DNA of 6,823 nucleotides from Thermodesulfobacteriota bacterium. Lineage in GTDB: Bacteria > Desulfobacterota > Desulfobacteria > Desulfobacterales > RPRI01. Location: contig JAUPLM010000009.1 of assembly GCA_030836965.1 (NCBI GenBank), positions 1 to 6,823 on the forward strand, given 5' to 3'. Both the position numbers and the translations under genes were made by a program. The notes beneath the pieces were generated by a model that saw only the letters and a program-made list of their open reading frames with translations, was not told where the DNA came from and did no database searches. Shown here in pieces: positions 6,014-6,823 of this stretch. Within the stretch, counting starts at the first letter, position 1, and every line of letters begins with the position of its first letter.

Positions 6014-6823
6014 TTAAAATACGGTACCCACCGTAAATTCCCACTTACCGCCTTCGCCTTCATCTTTTACAGGATCAAGGATATGTCCATATTCAATGCG
6101 CATCGGTCCCATAGGCGAATACCATCTGATACCGCCGCCCACGCTTTCCCTCAAATTCCCAAGATTTATACTTTCATGATTGTCATATACATCTCCCGTA
6201 TCAAAGAATAACACACCCATGACACCTGCTTCCTTTATCAGGGGAAAAAGGAATTCGAAGTTAAACTGGACAAACTTGTTCCCGCCGATTTCCGTCAGCA
6301 CTCCTTCGGAATTCAACTTTTTCGGGCTCAAATCCTCCCTTTCGAATCCGCGCAACGAGTTTATTCCCCCAAGATAGAAGCGCTCGTAGGTAGGGAGCTT
6401 CCCGTCCGAGTTTTGGCTGACATATCCTGTCTTGGCATGTATTGACCCTACTGTGCCCTTAAACAAGGGAATATACCAGCCTGTTTCCGCAATGTAACGC
6501 GTAAAACCGATATCGCCTCCAAGGCCTGCATACTGGACAGATAAAGAGTGCTCAGCCCCTTCCGTAGGATTAAATATCTTATCACGCGAATCATATATTA
6601 ATGTTGTCATTATACTGCTTGAAATATTCCTCCCAGCCATTTCCTTTATCGTATCCGGGGCATCTATTTCAATGTTGCGTATATCGGCATCCTCAAAAGC
6701 ATAGTTCACATAAAGCTTTGTAAATTCGTAAACCGGGTACCCGAATCTGACTCCGCCGCCTTTGCTGTCCTTATCATAGGTTTCATAATCATATTCCCAG
6801 CTGTATAAATCAAAACCGGCCGA
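6014..6823 (-). CDS. bamA: Outer-membrane protein assembly factor BamA, C-terminal part (5' end beyond the window)
   Basis: BamA is the Omp85 barrel at the core of the outer-membrane protein insertion machine. Only the last 269 residues are present; the frame is open to the window edge. The POTRA domains and the first barrel strands lie outside. The visible part starts in barrel strands (GGGVRFGYPVYEFTKLYVNYAFED, with aromatic and acidic loops), and includes DSRDKIFNPTEG and the loop-6 motif GGINSLRGF (LRGF at about residues 157-160 of this fragment), which docks inside the barrel. It ends with WYSPMGPMRIEYG and the beta-signal WEFTVGTVF with a C-terminal Phe. A GTG at 6709 lies inside the gene and is not a start. 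Tandem stops TAA-TAG close the frame. The gene sits 182 nt upstream of ompH, its usual partner. Confidence 0.96.
   Translation of the reverse strand, partial: SAGFDLYSWEYDYETYDKDSKGGGVRFGYPVYEFTKLYVNYAFEDADIRNIEIDAPDTIKEMAGRNISSSIMTTLIYDSRDKIFNPTEGAEHSLSVQYAGLGGDIGFTRYIAETGWYIPLFKGTVGSIHAKTGYVSQNSDGKLPTYERFYLGGINSLRGFEREDLSPKKLNSEGVLTEIGGNKFVQFNFEFLFPLIKEAGVMGVLFFDTGDVYDNHESINLGNLRESVGGGIRWYSPMGPMRIEYGHILDPVKDEGEGGKWEFTVGTVF

Noticed and set aside
6014..6709. Separate 231-residue outer-membrane protein starting at a GTG at 6709
   Set aside because: The frame is open to the window edge and the upstream residues continue BamA barrel sequence, so it is the 3' part of bamA.

Overview
The window carries eight protein-coding genes, all on the minus strand. 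They are read from right to left as bamA (3' end only), ompH/skp, lpxD, fabZ, lpxA, lpxI, a Gfo/Idh/MocA-family oxidoreductase, and lpxB. This is an outer-membrane biogenesis and lipid A operon of a Gram-negative (diderm) bacterium. LpxI in place of LpxH, and the order lpxA-lpxI-oxidoreductase-lpxB, suggest a deltaproteobacterial (Desulfobacterota-like) or related lineage. That assignment is inferred from gene order and family membership, not from a marker gene.

Layout from the right edge. Positions 6823-6014 hold the C-terminal 269 residues of BamA. Positions 6013-5832 are the only sizeable gap and contain an imperfect palindromic, REP/MITE-like element (about 5905-5999). From 5831 to 114 the genes are packed with spacings of 9 nt, a 17-nt overlap, a 1-nt overlap (TAATG), then 4, 4 and 4 nt, so they very probably form one translationally coupled transcription unit. 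Positions 1-113, directly after the lpxB stop, hold a second palindromic element with a perfect 12-bp stem.

The products act together. LpxA acylates UDP-GlcNAc at O3. LpxD adds the N2 hydroxyacyl chain after LpxC deacetylation (lpxC is not in the window). LpxI releases lipid X, and LpxB condenses it with UDP-diacyl-GlcN to the disaccharide. FabZ supports the hydroxyacyl-ACP pool shared with these acyltransferases. BamA and the OmpH/Skp chaperone insert and escort outer-membrane proteins. The oxidoreductase is unassigned but is a candidate GnnA-like UDP-GlcNAc 3-dehydrogenase because of its position between lpxA and lpxB.

The most notable oddity is a single in-frame TAG codon at 4857-4859 in lpxD. 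The same reading frame continues on both sides with a full-length, otherwise well-conserved protein that keeps both family histidines. It is either a sequencing error, a nonsense mutation, or a suppressed or recoded amber codon. No CRISPR array, tRNA, rRNA, phage gene or transposase gene was seen, and I found no evidence for a wholly new system beyond the points listed.
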